A stretch of DNA of 64,000 nucleotides from Sorex araneus (GCF_027595985.1 NC_073306.1:190654500-190718499), one strand, 5' to 3'; positions 19,606-32,946 are shown, counted from the first letter of the stretch. Numbers and translations are program-made. The notes: generated from the letters alone by a model not told the origin.

Positions 19606-20864
19606 ACAGCAGCAACAATGATCCTATTCTATTCTTGAACTATCTCATGAATGTTCTTCAATTGAAAATCATCATGTTTATATCCATTCTGCTAATAACC
19701 ACTATAATAACCTTATTAAAGAATAATTTGGATTTTATAATCTATGGTGATATATTTTATGCATTGACATTAGTAGGCCATAGTACCCATCTGGGTAAAC
19801 ATTATTCTGAATGTTTCTATGAAAGCACAACCCTGCCCTCCTTCTCCTCACAGTTTTAGTTTTCAAGTTAACATCTAAATCACTAGAATTTGAGCAGATT
19901 TCCATCCATAATTCAAATGGGTCGAATCTCATTAGTTGAAGTTCTCAATAAAACAAAAACAGACCTTTGAGGAAGACACAATTAGAGTTTGAACTCACAC
20001 TGTAATTTGTCCTGAGTTTTCCGTTTGCATTGCAAGTTGCTTTGCAGCTTGGACTAGTGATGAAATGTATCAAATTGTCCTTAATATATCAATAGCATTT
20101 AGGAAAGCTGTTTAGAATGCCTATAAGTGAATCACTGCAGTGTCCCTTAGAATTTTGAAGCATAGTCTTTACATCTTTGTAAAAAAAATCCAGTTCTTTT
20201 GAGAAATAACTGTAGTATGCTATAGATGGTTCTCAGGTGAGACAGAATGCTAAACTATGGGCTACCAAGTTACATTAACTGAGATGCACACTATGAAGCT
20301 GGCATCAGCTTAGCTCCCAAACTATAACATTGGGTATGTTCAGCAGATCTCCATCAAATAGCAATGTTCCATATGTGATGTGACGTAAATCACATAAGGA
20401 AATAACATGAGTACGAGGTCCAACTTCCCATAATCCCTACTACTACATGATCTTCTCCCTCACAACCTGGAACAAAGATGAAGTTTCAGACCTCGTTCGC
20501 AGAAGATTCTACATGACATTCGGGCATAAACTCACAGCTGACAGTAGAGAATTCAGCTACATAACTTGTTTTGTTGAGTAGCGGATTTGAAGTAGTGCAT
20601 TTCTGAAAGCTGAAGGGTGGAAATTCTATGAGTATGCATAGCTTCAAGCATTCCATTTGATTATCTACTTTGCATGAAAGAAAATATGGCCAGGATGATG
20701 ATTTTCTCCTGAGACTTGATCTGTGACAAATAGTTTGGTTTCAAGTCAAAAAATGGGGAAGGAAAATAATTAGAAAATTGGTGTCAAGTAAATCTGAAGA
20801 AGAACTACGTAGATAAACCTGAGTTGGCAAAAAGTGAAGTGAATCTCCAGTCTGGTGTGGTGAT
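19606..20864. other. Anonymous sequence
   Basis: No gene is recognised. The 20430-20600 part is less AT-rich than its surroundings and does not match any repeat I know. Confidence 0.35.
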
Positions 20865-20960
20865 TTAGTATAAAGCTGTTGCTTGGCACCGTCAGGGGAC
20901 CATGCAGGGAGTTTAATTTCCAGGACTGCATGGTCTCCTCAGCCTCTTCGAGCCACACTT
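20865..20960 (+). mobile_element. Possible ancient tRNA-derived SINE
   Basis: TGGTGATTTAGTATAAAG resembles a Pol III A box, and GGGAGTTTAATTTCCAGGA, about 35 bp on, resembles a B box. The call is weak. Confidence 0.3.
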
Positions 20961-21109
20961 GAACGGAGCTTTGTATCCCATGTGAATGGTCACCAAAAAT
21001 GGCCTCAACAAAGGAGAATTTTAAAGTAGATAAATTTATTCTGTGTGAAGAAATGAGCCATACCCTAAGCAATGACAGTGCCATGACAGGCTGCAAAAGT
21101 AAAAAAATA

Positions 21110-21560
21110 TCCAGCGAGGCCGCAGGTTCAGTTCCTGAAACTGAGTTAAATTTCTAAAACGGAGTCAACTTTCCATTTCCTTGAAAAGGAACCGTATGAA
21201 ACTAGCCAACCAGACCCCACCTTGAAAAGTCCCAGGGACCAGCAGGAGGGCTCAACCAACCAACCAATAAGGGCTGAATGAGTAGGGCCAATGCCCAAAA
21301 TAAAGCATTATATAAACCATTGTTAACCATAGAGAATGGGGAGCTTATGTAATTCTATGGTATAAAATGATGACAAAAATGAGAGTTGGGGTCCTTGTCA
21401 AGACTCCATGGTGTTGGATGGGACTCGGACTCCAGCTCAATCTAGCAATAACATTCCTTGCTTTTGCATCACAGAGTGGTCTCTTACTTCTATCCAGAGC
21501 CCAGCTGAACATGTGAGTACCAGTCAGTGTCTTTCCTTCTGCAACCCTTATCATTATTCA
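21110..21560 (+). mobile_element. Class I (gamma-like) endogenous retrovirus LTR remnant
   Basis: CAACCAACCAATAAGGGCTG (CCAAT), TGGTATAAAATG (TATA, about 21359-21369), CTCGGACTCCAGCTC, then a degraded polyadenylation signal CAATAACATTCC and CTTGCTTTTGCATCACAGAGTGG are in the order of a gammaretrovirus-type U3-R-U5. The ends are unclear, and no internal retroviral sequence adjoins it. Confidence 0.6.
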
Positions 21561-24414
21561 AACGGGTTTATGAACAAAGTGCCATGGTGGCGTGCATAGT
21601 GATTATTTATAGGTTCAGATACATGGTCTTGCATCCACCTAGGCCAACCTTACTGTAGTCGCTAATGAATGTCCCATCTGCTAGCAACACTGAAACCCCA
21701 ATAAGAACAATTACCCAGGATGACCAGCCAGCTACCTGGTGACAGATTGATTACACCGGACTCACTTTCACCACAGAAGGTGTAGAAAGTATGAGTGTGA
21801 ATTTTACATTCTTGAATATGAATCTTCTGCCAAAACTGCCATCTGTGTAACTTACAGAATGACTTACTGCCATGGTATCACACACAGTATTGTTTCTTAT
21901 CAAGAAATTACTTCAAAGAAAATGAAGTACAACCATGGGTCCATGATTATAGAATTCACTGGTATGTTTCAAACCATCCTGTAATAGATTGAGAGAATGG
22001 CCTTTCAAACACTTAACTGGGTGATAACTTAGCTAGTACTTTTAAAGTAACATTGGTGTAGTGTTGCTATTGAGCAATGGTATCTAATCACTTTTTTGTT
22101 TGTGAAAATATTCTACATATTAGGATATTTTACAGTAATATTGCAGTGCGTCAGAGTAGCAAACTTCTTTCCTCAAGGCTGGATTGAAGTGACACAAGGG
22201 AGAATATATCTAGTTATTCAAATGTTACATATATGTAAAATTCATACTGAATTCTTAAACTTTAACATATGCATACATAGATCACTGGCCATTTTGTGAA
22301 AGGCAAATATGATTCTTTAGGTATGATGAAGAGCCAGAAATACTGTATTTTTCCAGTTGAATAAGTAGAACAAGTGTATATTATTCTCTGTATGTCTAAG
22401 TTGAGAATTTCAGTCACTGATTATAATTACCATTCTCCTAGTCTGTAGAAATTTCTTTCTATATATTTCAGGTATATACATGAAATATATATGTGTATAT
22501 ACACATATACTTGTACATATGGTATATTTTATATAAAACAGTGTATTTTAAAGATTAAAGATAAAAAGAAAAAGTCTAAAGAGTAACATCTAACATTGCC
22601 ACCAATTTTATATAAGTTTCAGAATTTTCAGGTTATAGCTACCTAGAGTTTTTTCCACTGATAATGTTTCTTCAGACACAGTAAGCATATAATTCTGAGT
22701 GAATTTTTTGGTAATTTTAAATTTGAAAATGCTTAGAATATTTTTTTAAATCTGTACGCATTTTACTTTCTCACCTGTATTGTATAGCTTTAATGAGAAT
22801 TTCAGGATAATCTTTTTAAATCCCTAGTATCTTTCTTACTTTTATCTCTCAAGAAGAGTAAAAAAGAACATCTAACTCTTGCTATTTACATTGATATGTA
22901 AATTTTGTCATACATATTTTATCGAGCATGTAAATGACTCTGTTGAAGCAGATTCACCTGTTTATCCCTTGGATAGATATGTGTACCCCTCTTAAGAGCA
23001 CAACAATTGCGGACACCTGCTTGGCATAAGCAGCTTATTAAAATGCATCAAAGAGAGGACTATTTTTCTGAGCAATTTTCTTATATTATTAATAATCCTG
23101 ATGGGAAAAACAATAGAATACAGATATGGACCTTTACACAGTGAACTGTCCAGACTTTTCACTGTGGATTAATACAAAGGATTTAATAGTCTCAGGGAGA
23201 TTAATGCTCAATGAAAGTTTCACATTACTGAAAAAGGTTGAAAAGCAAAGTAAAATGAAAGATTTATCTTGACTTGGAAGTAAAAGCCAGGAAAAGCAAT
23301 ATAGAATTCTCATTTAGGACTTACTTGCATGCTGACATATAATCATATTCTTCTAAAGTAAAACAAGTCTTTTGTTTTTCATTATAAATATTTTTCAGAT
23401 TTATCTCATTAAATTAGGATTCCCCAAAAATTAGAGAAACTGTAGCAAAGACTGATTTTCATAAAGTTAAGATTTTATTCTCTGTAGTAATTGATAATCT
23501 AATTGTGAATTAAATTAATATGTTCAATTTGGAATATAAAAATAAATGTGATTATTAAAGATATTATGGATTTTTCTATATAATCTTAAATAATATTAGC
23601 TAAACAAATGTAACATTAATGCTTATTTTGCATTGAGAAATAATGTTGTTAACAATAAAATGAAGTACTGTGTACTTCATAATGGAGTAGAAGTTTCTTC
23701 CAAAAAAAATAAATTCCAGTCCAGAAATCTACTTCTGTCTATAATCAATTTAGAATAGGTCAGAAAGAGCATTATTTTGATTATTGGGTAAATTATGTCT
23801 AATGTTCCAAAACATGAGAAACCAGGACATGCCAGAATTTAAACATCCTTTTGATCTTTAATGAGTGAATATTGATAAAATATGTTTTCATGATAAAAAT
23901 ATTGAAATACATTTGAAATGAATAAATGACTATACTATATTCCATATAATGCCAGCTAATGTTAGCTAACATGGGTACAACAGGTTCTATTGAGGTTAAT
24001 GCCTTGTATCATCTTTATAGTATATCATGCAACTCATCAATGTCTTATATCATCTTTAAGGTATGTCATTGCCTAGAAGTTTCTATACAGTATAGACATT
24101 GATGCAAGTTGTTTTTTTCAGAGATGAAAATTAATTATTTCCATAGAGTTGCAGTTTATTTCCCTCATTGCAACTCACGGGTATGGAAGAAATTATTCCA
24201 GACATGACAGTTCATTTTCATTTTAGTATTGACCCATTTCACTCTTTTTCTAATGTGTGCCTTCACAGGAATTTCTTGAATCAGTTATTGTATTTCACTA
24301 GTTTCCTTATAATTTATTTCATTAACTTCCTTACAAATATAGAGAGAAATAGGATCTTTGGCACATTGTTTATTTATTTATTTATTTTTTAGATTACACA
24401 TGATCATGGTACTT
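21561..24414. other. Anonymous AT-rich sequence
   Basis: There is no gene or large repeat in this 2.9-kb stretch. It includes an alternating purine-pyrimidine ATATGTGTATATACACATAT-type palindrome near 22484-22512 and a TTTA microsatellite near 24366-24388. Confidence 0.4.
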
Positions 24415-24620
24415 CTTTTTAAAACTATCTGTCCCTGGCTTGCTCTTCAAGCTCATGTTCTCCTTTGATCCCTCGAACATGTCTCTCACTTTCTTGTCTC
24501 AATATTTCTTTGCTTGTCTATTTCCACTCCTGTGTTCTCTTTTAAACACATACTTCCCTTTATGTCCCCTCACATCTTTCCAAATATGTTTTAATAAAAA
24601 CTATCTTGCTTCACCAAAAT
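24415..24620 (+). mobile_element. LTR 3' fragment related to the one near 54.0-54.6 kb
   Basis: AAGCTCATGTTCTCCTTTGATC, CCTCACATCTTTCCAAATATG and TTTTAATAAAAACTATCTTGC align by eye with 54494-54590, suggesting the R/U5 part of a shared LTR family. Confidence 0.45.
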
Positions 24621-24951
24621 GAATTTTTCAAAAATAAATAAAATACATATCCCTTGATACCTAATATGAAGATAAAATATGAAGATCTAAAATGGTTTGT
24701 TGTGTAAAAGTTTAGGACATGAAAAAACTGTGATATATTATGCTTGTGAAAATATTTGGAATTATACATGCTTTTTAATTATCTTACATGGTAATTTCAT
24801 GTAAGTCAAGAAACATTTTTTTTGATCATGCCATACAATTATTCATTTATCCTAATTAATGAACAGTCCTGCAATATCAAAATACACCCTATAGAGATTT
24901 GATTCTCTGTAATATTTATATGATTTTCTATGTACATAATTTATATACACT
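24621..24951. other. Anonymous AT-rich sequence
   Basis: No gene or repeat is recognised. Confidence 0.35.
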
Positions 24952-24962
24952 AAAGTATATAG

Positions 24963-25197
24963 TGATAGCACAGCGGTAGGGTGTTTGCCTTTCTCGAAGC
25001 CCACTGGGTTCGATTCCTTCGCCCCTCTCAGAGAGCCCGGCAAGCTACCGAGAGTATCTTTCCCACACGGCAGAGCCTGGGAAGCTACCCGTGGTGTATT
25101 GGATATGCCAAAAAACAGTAACAACAAGTCTCACAGTGGAGACATTACTGGTGCCCGCTAGAGCAAATCGATGAGCGACGAGATGACAGTGACAGTG
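24963..25197 (+). mobile_element. RTE-tailed tRNA SINE (type II), with target duplication
   Basis: TGATAGCACAGCGGTAGGG, GGGTTCGATTCCTTCGCCCC, the body with two GGCAAGCTACC/GGAAGCTACC blocks, and the tail GATGACAGTGACAGTG are all present. The 11-bp duplication AAAGTATATAG flanks it (24952-24962, 25198-25208). The first few head bases are missing. Confidence 0.92.
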
Positions 25198-25297
25198 AAA
25201 GTATATAGAAATTTATTATATGAGTCAGGAAGTTAGAAGCTCAAGCCAAATTTTAAGTATACATTTGCAACCTATGTGTCATAATTTGGGACACTTT

Positions 25298-25466
25298 CTT
25301 TTTTTGGGGGGGGGTCACACCCGATATGCACAGGGTTTATTCCTAGCTCTGCACTTAGGAATCACCCCTGGCGGTGCTCAGGGGACCATATAGGATGCTG
25401 GGAATCAAACCCAGGTTGGCTCGTGCAAGGCAAACGCTCTACCCACTGTGCTATTGCTCCAGTCCC
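25298..25466 (-). mobile_element. tRNA SINE, poly(A) type, minus strand, with target duplication
   Basis: It is well preserved from GGGGGGGGGTCACACC to CTATTGCTCCAGTCCC. The 11-bp repeat TGGGACACTTT flanks it at 25287-25297 and 25467-25477. Confidence 0.93.
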
Positions 25467-25576
25467 TGGGACACTTTTTAAGAACTAATCAAATCGTCTA
25501 ATGGAAGAGGATAAATTTATTACTTGGACTACAAAGAGAACAAACCTGATGACCAAAATATAAGAAATATAAGGCT

Positions 25577-25740
25577 TTGGAGGCCCGATTGATAGCCAGG
25601 TAATGAGCTTGCCTTGTACATGGAAAATCTGAACTTGTCCTCTGCATCCTGTTTGATCCCTAAGCCCATCAGGAGTGAGTCCTGAGTACTTGATTCTTGA
25701 ACAATTCCTGATATGTGTTAGAGATATAAAGAAAGAAAAA
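25577..25740 (+). mobile_element. Old tRNA SINE
   Basis: GAGGCCCGATTGATAGCCAG, GCTTGCCTTGTACATGG and CAGGAGTGAGTCCTGAGTAC match the type I order with high divergence. Confidence 0.65.
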
Positions 25741-27715
25741 ATAATGATAACCTAAAGTCATCCAGTAAAGATTTTTAATGGCATTTTTATTAGTGATTTA
25801 TTTGTAGGGTAATGAAGAATTCTTAAACTATTTGACCAGTTGAATGACATCATGAGAGCAATGGTTAAGATTTGTTCAGTAGCTGAATGAAAGGTAATTG
25901 AAAATAGAGGAGATTAAAGGCAAATACATTGGTTAAGAAGCTTTTGTAATAGACCATGTTCCAGGCCATCAAAGGCTGAATTAAAGTACTGTCAGCAGAG
26001 AAGAAAAGATTAAAGGGGATGAAAAAAAAATACACACGAAAAAATGGAGGGAAACTTTTCAGCATCCTTAAAAGATGAAATATCTGTATATATTCATATA
26101 AAAAATCTGTAAAATTTAAAACCTCTGTACTTGTTTCATGTTTTAAAGATGTTAAAGATATCTATATCTATATTACAATTATATACACTGTGAGGTATTT
26201 TTCTTATAATCCTGGAATACTAACTGAAAGGAGTTTTTACTCTTTCTTACTAAAAACTTGTAGCAAAAATATAATTTTATTGATGCTGTCCAATCTCCAT
26301 GGTTTTATTACATTGTTTCCTACATGATCATGAATAAATTCTTGAATAGTAGAGGGATATCTAGGGTAAAATAGATATTATAACTGTTAAAGCATGAATT
26401 TGCTCTACAGACCTGGTAATTTAAACATAAATAATGTAAAGGTGAAATCTGCTCCTCTGATTTTTTTTTTTTAATTTTAGACACAATAATGATGGTGTGC
26501 AGGGGAAGTGCCTGCTACTCCGATTTTGGAGACAGTTCTGATTATACATTTTTCTAGCTGGTAGGAATCCTCGGAATTTATTATATACTCACTTTATATA
26601 TAGGAAAAAATAAAAAGTACTATTTAAAAATTAACTAATAAAAAATTTAAAAAATCAAAATCAAAATTAACTAAATGCTCATTATATTAGTAATGAATAA
26701 TAAAATTTATTTTACAATTTTTTTTCCATTGGAGGTGTCTGATATTCACACTTGAAAATATTACATAAGCCAGGAATTCATGATGGGCTGGCAAAAACTG
26801 AATTGCTAATAGATAAATAGATTGATAGATGTAGATATAGATATTTCCATTTAATTGCATAACTATTTAACCACAAACATTTTTTCAAAGTTTTATAATA
26901 TTCCTCCTTACATGTGTAATTTAAGTATTTTAAGACCAGATCTTTAGACATTTTTGAAGTGTCCTGAATTTTGTACTGGCATAGGCACCCTTCTAGCCCT
27001 ATAGAAGCTCTGTGAAAATCCTTATAAGTAAATGTGTATCTGTGTGACTGTCGTCTCAGGTATAAATAAATGTGTAAGACATATATTTGCACATATATGA
27101 CTGTCAGATACAGAAATTTAGAGATATTAAAAATGGAATCTATGCATATATAATGAACTAATCAGGCATATTTGGGTATATTTATTTATAGCAGGATTAA
27201 GCATGTGAGATTTCAGCTCCAATAAAGTGCACTTATATTCCTAGTATAATTCAGTAAAGAATGCATGTTCAGGACTGGTGTTGATTTTTCAGAATCTATT
27301 GGTGAAAAGTCATTCTAGACATAAAAGTAAGAATCAAATTCTAAATTTTAGCAGCAACATGAAGCAAAGATTATTTATTTTTGACTTGTGGGAAGATATG
27401 TTTAGATAACTATAATAAAAAAGGCAGCCAGTTTTTCTTTTAGACTCAGTAAGAATAATATCAAGGGAAAATGGATGTAAACAGTGCTGGCAGAGTTTCA
27501 TTCGGGGAGTCTCTTAGGGACAAAAGATGGGGTGAGGAGGTAGATGCAGGATCCAAGCTTGGGCAGCTCTTACTAGACCCTACCCCCAATCCTTGAGGTG
27601 TGTCCATAGGGATTACCTCCACTTTTTTTTTCCACATATTTTTCCTACTAAATTAAGTTAAACCAAGAGCTATGCCAAATTTATTTCCCCCTTAAAAAAA
27701 ATCAGCTGTATACAA
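25741..27715. other. Anonymous AT-rich sequence
   Basis: No gene is recognised. A GC-richer 140-bp patch at 27490-27630 does not match any repeat I know. Confidence 0.4.
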
Positions 27716-27720
27716 TGATT

Positions 27721-29067
27721 CAGCTGTATACAGTACAAGAAGGGAGACATCCACGACATTGGCAACTGTCGCCCAATCTGCCTGCTGTCTGTCGTCCACA
27801 AGTTGTTCACTCATGTCATCCTGAATAGAATATGCAGAATACTAGATGAAGGACAACCATGCGAGCAAGCCGGGTTCCAAAGGGGATTTAGCATGATAGA
27901 CCATATCCACACAGTGACCAAACTCATTGAATTTTCTCGAGAGTTCAAGATGCCGCTCTGTCTAATGTTCCTTTGATTCTGTTGAGACTGAGGTGGTCAT
28001 CGAAGCCCTGGCCAAACAGGGAGTTCAAACTCAGTACATCAAGATCCTTCTAGAGCTGTATTACAGATTCACTACCAAGATCTTACCATTCTACAAAAAA
28101 GTGATCATTGATGTAAAGAGAGGGGTGCGGTAGGGTGATACCATTTCACCGAAACTCTTCAGTGCCGCCCTCGAGAACATCATGTGAGGACTGGAATGGG
28201 AAGGAATGGGAGTGAAGATAGACGGTCAGCAATTACACCCCCTCTGCTTCTCTGATGACATCGTTCTCATAAAGCCAAACATTAGCCAAGAGGCACAAAT
28301 GCTGGCCGACTTCGACCATGAGTGTGGAAAGATCGGATTGCAGCTAAATCTCAACAAAACAATGCTCATGGAAAATGAACTAGTCCCTGAAGTTCCATTT
28401 ACTCTCAATGGAATGAACATCTCCGAATGCAGCAGCTATGTGTACCTGGGTCGAGAAATCAACATAAGGAATGACTTGGTGCCAGAACTGCTCAGGAGGA
28501 AGAGAGCACCGTGGAATGCACTCAAGAGCGTCAAAGAAATGGTTAAGAGGATGAAGAACCTCCGACTCTGGGCACATCTTTTCGACTCCACCGTTCTTCC
28601 TGCACTAACATATGTTTCAGAGACCTGAGTCCTATGCAAACACGATGAGAATGCTATTCGGGTATCAAAGAGGAATCAAAAGAGCTATGCTATCACATCT
28701 CACTCAAGTAAGAGAAGGAATCCGGAGTTCTGACCTCCGTTGACGGTCAAGAATCAGGGTTGCTGTCTTGTTTGCCAAGGCATCAAAAATCAGATGGGCC
28801 GGTCATGTAATTCGATTCAGAGATGACTGCAGGACTAGAGCTGTTATCAACTGATTCCACGGGATGTCAGAACACTTCGTGGCCGCCCACCAACTAGATG
28901 GTCAGATTTCTTCTTCAATCCCTGAATGAACGATTTGAGGCTCTTCCTGTTCCTGGAGCAAGCAGATATCATTGGGCTGCATTAGCACACTACAGGGACA
29001 AATGATGATGTTATTGGCACCCACTCAAGCAAATCTAAGATCAATGGGACAAAAAGTGATACAAGTG
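27721..29067 (+). pseudogene. RTE-clade LINE, 5'-truncated and broken (copy 2)
   Basis: Homologous to 17050-18610. Visible blocks are the AIDHIHTVTKL-type region near 27893, FSDDIVLIKPNISQEAQ (from about 28248), LNLNKTM, YVYLGREINIRNDL and LTYVSET (about 28605). A deletion of about 17 bp near 27973 removes the motif A aspartate block, and there are several frameshifts and stops. The element ends in a GTGATACAAGTGATACAG tail. A possible 11-bp duplication ATACAATGATT/ATACAGTGATT lies at 27710-27720 and 29068-29078, although the right copy overlaps the tail repeat. The product would have been an RTE reverse transcriptase; it is dead. Confidence 0.9.
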
Positions 29068-29078
29068 ATACAGTGATT

Positions 29079-29205
29079 ACTCCTCCCTCTATGCTTAAGT
29101 ATGGTTCCTGGATGTCCTTGGAAAATGGTATATGGTGCTGAGTATTTACTTGGATCTGCCACATACAAGGCAAAAACCTTACCGTTGTACTACCTCTCCA
29201 GTAGT
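29079..29205 (-). mobile_element. Old tRNA SINE, minus strand
   Basis: GTTCCTGGATGTCC, GGATCTGCCACATACAAGGCAA and CTACCTCTCCAG resemble the complement of a SINE head, strongly diverged. Confidence 0.5.
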
Positions 29206-29254
29206 ACAAGGAAGGAAACCTACTTTCCTTCTTCATAGAAACTCAATTGCGATC

Positions 29255-29385
29255 AGAGATATAGTGGTAAGGCACTTCTCTGACATGTACCTTAGTCTGA
29301 TCCCTTATATCTCATATGGTCCTTTGAACACTTCCAGAAGTGAACATGAGCACCATAGAAAGGTGTGACCCCCCAAACAAAATTC
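29255..29385 (+). mobile_element. Old tRNA SINE
   Basis: AGAGATATAGTGGTAAGGCAC, CATATGGTCCTTTGAACAC and AGGTGTGACCCCCCAAAC follow the type I order. Confidence 0.6.
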
Positions 29386-30185
29386 CCTGTGGAATTTGAT
29401 GACTAAAGCACTAGTTTTTTTACTTCTCAAGATTATGCACAAATGTCTAAGTCCTTGGTTACTTAAAAGTCTTAGTCCCTTTAAACTTGAACTTCAGTTG
29501 AAAATTTCTTTTTTTCTTTAAAACCAACATTACATTTTATAGGAATTTAAAAAAATATATCTTTTTAGAAAACACTATTTTGTAAATCATATACCACATA
29601 AATTTTTAAAACACTGAACACAAAAGGGATACAGAAGAGACACTTTTTGAAATGATACAGAATACAGGATGTACAATGTACAGGATAAAAAAGGAACAGT
29701 GTACATTTTTAAAGCATCCTTTTTCCTCTTCATAGCTGATATAGTAACTGGACAAAATCACAACACAGGTTGACTCACATTGCTGAAAAGAGAATAAAAT
29801 ATATACTCTGTTATCAAGAACTTTAACTTCTTTAGTTTCAATAATTTACCATTGTGAAAACTAAATATATTCCTAGTATTGCATTAAAAATGATGAAGAA
29901 AAATGAGTAGTGCCTTAAAAGCTTTTTAAATCTGGTTTCCATGCTTATTCTATTACTGCATTCCAGGAAGTAAGTAGACTTAGGTATCTCATCATCCAAG
30001 ACAATGATTTTTTTTTAATATAGAGACAGAAAAATAGATTTTATTATGGATCATCCTCCTCCAGAGAATGCTCCTTTTGATTGAGTTTTCTCTTTTTAGT
30101 GTTGCTACAGAAACGGATGATGGCAATGAGAGGAATGTGGTCTAATCAAACTAAAAAGAACATCGTATTTTTTAAATTCCCTGAA
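29386..30185. other. Anonymous AT-rich sequence
   Basis: No gene or repeat family is recognised. Confidence 0.4.

Positions 30186-30186
<1 letters not shown>

Positions 30187-30229
<43 letters not shown>
30187..30229. repeat. (GT)n microsatellite
   Basis: About 21 uninterrupted GT units. Confidence 0.98.
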
Positions 30230-30231
<2 letters not shown>

Positions 30232-30431
30232 GCAAGATAGTTTTTTCGGAAACTTATTTAAAAGATACCAGGGGAGCAAAAGAGAGAAATCAGTGTTTAA
30301 GTGAGAACACAGGCTTCTCCGAAGTGGAGACAAGTGAGCAATGAAATGTAGAGATAAACGAGTAAGATACAAAATTTAAGAGAAAACAGGGTGGGGGTCT
30401 TGAAGAGCAAACTTTAAATCTTGAGTATATT

Positions 30432-30603
30432 AGAATTTTTGTTTGTTTGTTTGTTTTGGGGTGCACCACCATTGTTCAGAGCTTACTCCTGGCTCTGAGC
30501 CCAGGACCAGATGATGCTCAGAAGCAAAAGGTGTACTGGGAATGAATCTGGACTGGTCGTGTGCAAGGCTAGCATCCGACCTGCTACACTATCACTCCAG
30601 CCT
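30432..30603 (-). mobile_element. tRNA SINE, poly(A) type, minus strand
   Basis: A GTTT-rich tail complement, GCTTACTCCTGGCTCTGAGC, and CTACACTATCACTCCAGCC at the head end. Confidence 0.8.
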
Positions 30604-31040
30604 CCTAAATTCTTTGTTTTAATCGTTCTATAATATAAAAATTTAACATAATAGTTAGAGTAACAGCAATTTGATTGTATCATTCTGGGGTTGTGAATAT
30701 AGATTTGATTGAAAAAACATTTTTCAACATATGCATGATGTCATTAGGCAATACCATCCAAACTTGCATCACAAACATATGATTATTTCTGAATCTCCTA
30801 TTACATTGTTGAATAATATTGCACGGTATTCAGAAGAGAAAGCATATTTTTGTCTTCCTCTAACTGCAAAAATGAAGGAATTTTTGTTTTGTTTTTTTTT
30901 TTGTTTGTTTCTGTTCTGAGAACAATTCTGAGGGTACAAGGAAGATAATACTTAGATTAAGCACTTCCCAAAGTACATCTACTATTGTACTGGAGATTCT
31001 AAAAGGACAAAGTACATACTCAATTAAAAAACAACAAATC
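30604..31040. other. Anonymous AT-rich sequence
   Basis: No gene or repeat family is recognised. Confidence 0.35.
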
Positions 31041-31150
31041 AGGGCTGGTGTTTAGCTGAAAGTAGGGCAACGATCTATGTGTGTTCAGGCTCTGCATTCT
31101 CTCCCTGGCACCACCCAGCCTTTCAAAACCTGCTGGGTATGATTTAGATA
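31041..31150 (+). mobile_element. Old SINE fragment
   Basis: AGGGCTGGTGTTTAGCTGAAAG, GGCTCTGCATTCTCTCCCTGGCACC and CTGCTGGGTATGA resemble a decayed SINE. Confidence 0.45.
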
Positions 31151-31292
31151 AATGAAAAAAACAACATATTTTATGATGACCTGACTTCAATAAATCAAAA
31201 TCTGATAAATATACTGCTTATATCAATAAGCAAATAATAAAAACTTATGTTACAGCATAAACATGGCATAAAGCAAAAATATTTAATTTCTA

Positions 31293-32017
31293 GAAACAGC
31301 CGCGGGATACAGGGCCAGCCCCAGCCGGGGCCCGTGCTCGGCTCCGGCCGGCCGGGTTTTCGGCCCGGGTGCCCATGTCTCTGCAGAGCCGGTGGATGTG
31401 GAATGAGCGGGAACCAGAGACAGCTTTAGGAATTGGGGTTCCAGCAAGTGCTTGCACCCATGTATGGAGACTGTGAACTAACTTTGGCTACATGCTGTTC
31501 CAGGAAGGGAAATGATTCATTTTCAAACCTAAATCTTCGCGGACTTAATTACTATAATACAGAAATTGTAAACCGCGCGACATTTTATTTTTTCATTCTC
31601 ATCAGTGGAAAACTTATTATCAAATATTTCCCTGTTAGTAGAGCTGTATTCTTAGGGGATAAATTCCAACAAAAATAGTGAGTCTGTTTTGAAACTCTAA
31701 CAACAATAGTGAGTTATGTGTTGAAATCTGGAATGTAATCAAGGTTAAGAGAAAAGGAAGTGAAATTATCACTCACGTAGGGGGTGGGTTGGGGGGTGAG
31801 GGGTGGGATGTATACTTTTTTTGTTTGCTTGTTTGTTTTGTTTCTGCTTTTGTTTTTGTTTTTATTGGTGGTGGAATATGGGCACTGGTGAAGGGATGGG
31901 TGTTTGAGCATTGTGTAACTGAGATATAAGCCTGAGAACTTTGTAACTTTCCACTTGGTGATTCAATAAAATAAATTTAAAAATAAATAAATAAAAAAAT
32001 AAATAAATAAAAAAGAA
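31293..32017 (+). mobile_element. Composite non-autonomous element with L1-like 3' module (element B)
   Basis: An insertion of about 725 bp is flanked by a perfect 18-bp duplication AAAAATATTTAATTTCTA (31275-31292 and 32018-32035). The first 90 bp are very GC-rich (GCCGCGGGATACAGGGCC, CTCCGGCCGGCCGGG). The central part matches element A (AATACAGAAATTGTAAACCGC, GTGTTGAAATCTGGAATGTAATC). The end has G-runs, GGTGGTGGAATATGGGCAC, TGGTGAAGGGATGGGTG, AATAAAATAAA and an A-rich (ATAA)n tail. No coding frame is convincing. The head is not shared with A. Confidence 0.88.
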
Positions 32018-32035
32018 AAAAATATTTAATTTCTA

Positions 32036-32946
32036 TTCTATAAAATACTTGGAGATTGGAGTGTTCTTTTTGGCTAATACTTTGATTGCTAAATTCAACC
32101 CAAATAAATAATGTTACCTATGATTATTTATAAAATATCAGCTGAAAAATACATATAATGTTGATACTTTTGCTGAAAATATTTTGATAATTTTAATGAT
32201 CTAGTAGTTCTCAGGAAAAATAACACTTTACTGGAAACACAATTAAGGGACATTAATTATTATTTAAAAGGAACAATAAGATTTTAATTGACCCCACATC
32301 TTTCAAATTGGCATTAAGGTTTCAAAACTGGGGTGTTTAAAAGAAGTTGTTTTATGAACTGGGATAATCATCTAAGTTACAATTCACAATTCTATCTTTA
32401 TGAAATTAGCAAGAAGTAAAAGATACAGCTAATAAACTAATGAAATTACACACATACTTTTAAATTTTTATTTATTTACACGTTTTGGTCACACCTTGTA
32501 GTTCCATTATTGTAGACAATAACGGAGAGAAGTGGTTCTTAAACTTTATTATCTCTCAGAATAATCAAGGAGAAGGTTTTGTTTGCTTGTTTGCATACCT
32601 TTAGCACAATATATCAAATTGATCACTTTAAAATCACTTTATATTATCTGTCAAGGCACTGAATAAATATTTGGCTCCATATGATATCATTAAAGTGTTC
32701 ATAGTGGTTTTTAGAAAAGGGAAAAAAAATCACAACAAGCTCAGAACACCAAAAGGAAAATGAAAGGGAGGATACAGTTCATGTGTGATTCTCTTCTGTT
32801 CTGCTCCTTTGTCTCTGTATAGAAATAGGACTAAGTAAAAGGAGATGAAGAAAAAAAAGAATCTTTATTCAAGAAACACTACAATTTGGGTTTGGAATGG
32901 GGGGGGTACAAAGAGAGAAAACAGGATTGGATTTATAAGGAACAAA
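32036..32946. other. Anonymous AT-rich sequence
   Basis: No gene or repeat family is recognised. Confidence 0.4.
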
